Made by a program: the position numbers and the translations under genes. The notes beneath the pieces were generated by a model, which saw only the letters and a list, made by a program, of their open reading frames with translations, had not been told where the DNA came from and did not search any database. Of a stretch of DNA of 6,996 nucleotides, positions 6,435 through 6,996 are shown in pieces (within the stretch, counting starts at the first letter, position 1; every line of letters starts with the position of its first letter). Source of the DNA: Alphaproteobacteria bacterium (GTDB taxonomy: Bacteria > Pseudomonadota > Alphaproteobacteria > Micavibrionales > SZUA-601); contig JAQGJA010000110.1 in the NCBI GenBank assembly GCA_028290805.1, positions 1-6,996 of the forward strand. The letters are read 5' to 3'.

Positions 6435-6996
6435 TTATTCTGCCTCAACTCCCTCCTCTACCAACTTCTTCTCGATCCGCCCATCAGGCAACAGCCACAT
6501 TAACGCCACGGCCAGATACAAAACCTGGCCCATCCAGGGGCGCAGGAAGGAGAGGGCGATGCCGGCGGCGTAGAGCACAATGGAGAGTTTGCCTTTGATA
6601 TCCGTGCCCACCGCCTGTGACAGGACCGAGCCGTCGCCTTCGGTTTTGATGATGCCGTATTGCAGGATGGCATAGGCGATAGCGGCCATTAAAAGGACCA
6701 GGCCGTAAAGCGCGGCCGGTACGCCGGCTTTGTGGTGTTCGCCCATCCAGCCCGTTGCAAAGGGGATGAGTGAAAGCCAGAACAGCAGATGCAGATTGGC
6801 CCATAAAATAGGGGCGTTCACCTGGTTGGCGGTCTGGATCAGATGGTGATGGTTGTTCCAGTAAATTCCGACATAGACAAAGCTGAGCACATAGCTGAAA
6901 AAAACGGGCAGGATGGTGATCAGCGCGCGAAGGCTGACATTATGCGGCGGCTGCAGTTCCAGCACCATGATGGTCAGGATAATCGCCAGCACGCCG
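6435..6996 (-). CDS. TMEM175/DUF1211-family membrane protein, N-terminus outside window
   Basis: Bacterial TMEM175 homologues are six-helix membrane proteins that form potassium-permeable channels. The visible part (about 187 codons) runs from GVLAIILTIMVLEL, which is the second half of helix 1, to a TAA stop at 6437-6435. Five more hydrophobic segments follow: around LITILPVFFSYVLSFVYVGI, then NAPILWANLHLLFWLSLIPF, AALYGLVLLMAAIAYAILQY, KLSIVLYAAGIALSFL and GQVLYLAVALMWLLP. The motif YWNNHHHL after helix 2 and the LWANLHLLFWLSLIPF stretch are strong family markers. The conserved R...FSD motif of helix 1, which shapes the pore, would lie just beyond the right edge, so selectivity cannot be judged. 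The GTG at 6992 is probably not the start, because the frame stays open to the edge and helix 1 would be cut. The C-terminal tail is short and acidic. The gene points toward the tRNA and the kinase and is unlikely to share regulation with them. Confidence 0.9.
   Translation of the reverse strand, partial: GVLAIILTIMVLELQPPHNVSLRALITILPVFFSYVLSFVYVGIYWNNHHHLIQTANQVNAPILWANLHLLFWLSLIPFATGWMGEHHKAGVPAALYGLVLLMAAIAYAILQYGIIKTEGDGSVLSQAVGTDIKGKLSIVLYAAGIALSFLRPWMGQVLYLAVALMWLLPDGRIEKKLVEEGVEAE

Noticed and set aside
6260..6448. 62-codon minus-strand frame containing SRNRTCNLLLRRQLLYPIEL
   Set aside because: It is the antisense reading of the tRNA-Arg gene. This peptide type is a well-known false annotation found wherever such a tRNA lies antisense; it is not a protein gene.

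Overview
The window looks like chromosomal DNA from an alphaproteobacterium of moderate G+C content. Three things suggest this: a TPR protein with the C-terminal repeat signature common in that class, a PAS-rich histidine kinase whose H-box region (HELRTPLNAIIGFSEVI) resembles the PleC/DivJ type, and an AMP nucleosidase of the long bacterial form. The genus cannot be read from the sequence. No integrase, transposase, CRISPR array, toxin-antitoxin pair or phage gene was seen.

Layout: positions 1-18 may hold the last codons of an unseen upstream gene, overlapping the next start as TGATG. An exported or membrane-anchored TPR protein (18-1892, +) is followed after 7 nt by an AMP nucleosidase gene (1900-3417, +), so these two probably share an mRNA. 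A 111-nt gap follows. It holds two short reading frames with good ribosome-binding sites that overlap each other and the next start. Next comes a 919-residue soluble sensor histidine kinase (3529-6288, +) with two copies of a PAS pair on either side of a GAF domain. A 69-nt gap with a possible promoter leads to a tRNA-Arg(UCU) gene with encoded CCA (6358-6434, +). On the opposite strand, the 3' part of a TMEM175/DUF1211 membrane protein gene (6435-6996, -) ends at the base next to the tRNA CCA and runs off the right edge.

How the genes relate: the TPR protein and the AMP nucleosidase look co-transcribed, but no shared pathway is evident. AMP nucleosidase splits AMP to adenine and ribose 5-phosphate (purine salvage and AMP control). 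The TPR protein is probably a periplasm-facing scaffold. The kinase has no receiver domain and no adjacent response regulator, so it is an orphan kinase here. This is mostly an ordinary housekeeping and signalling region. The points most worth a second look are the leader frames ahead of the kinase, its duplicated PAS architecture, and the zero-gap convergent tRNA/TMEM175 junction.
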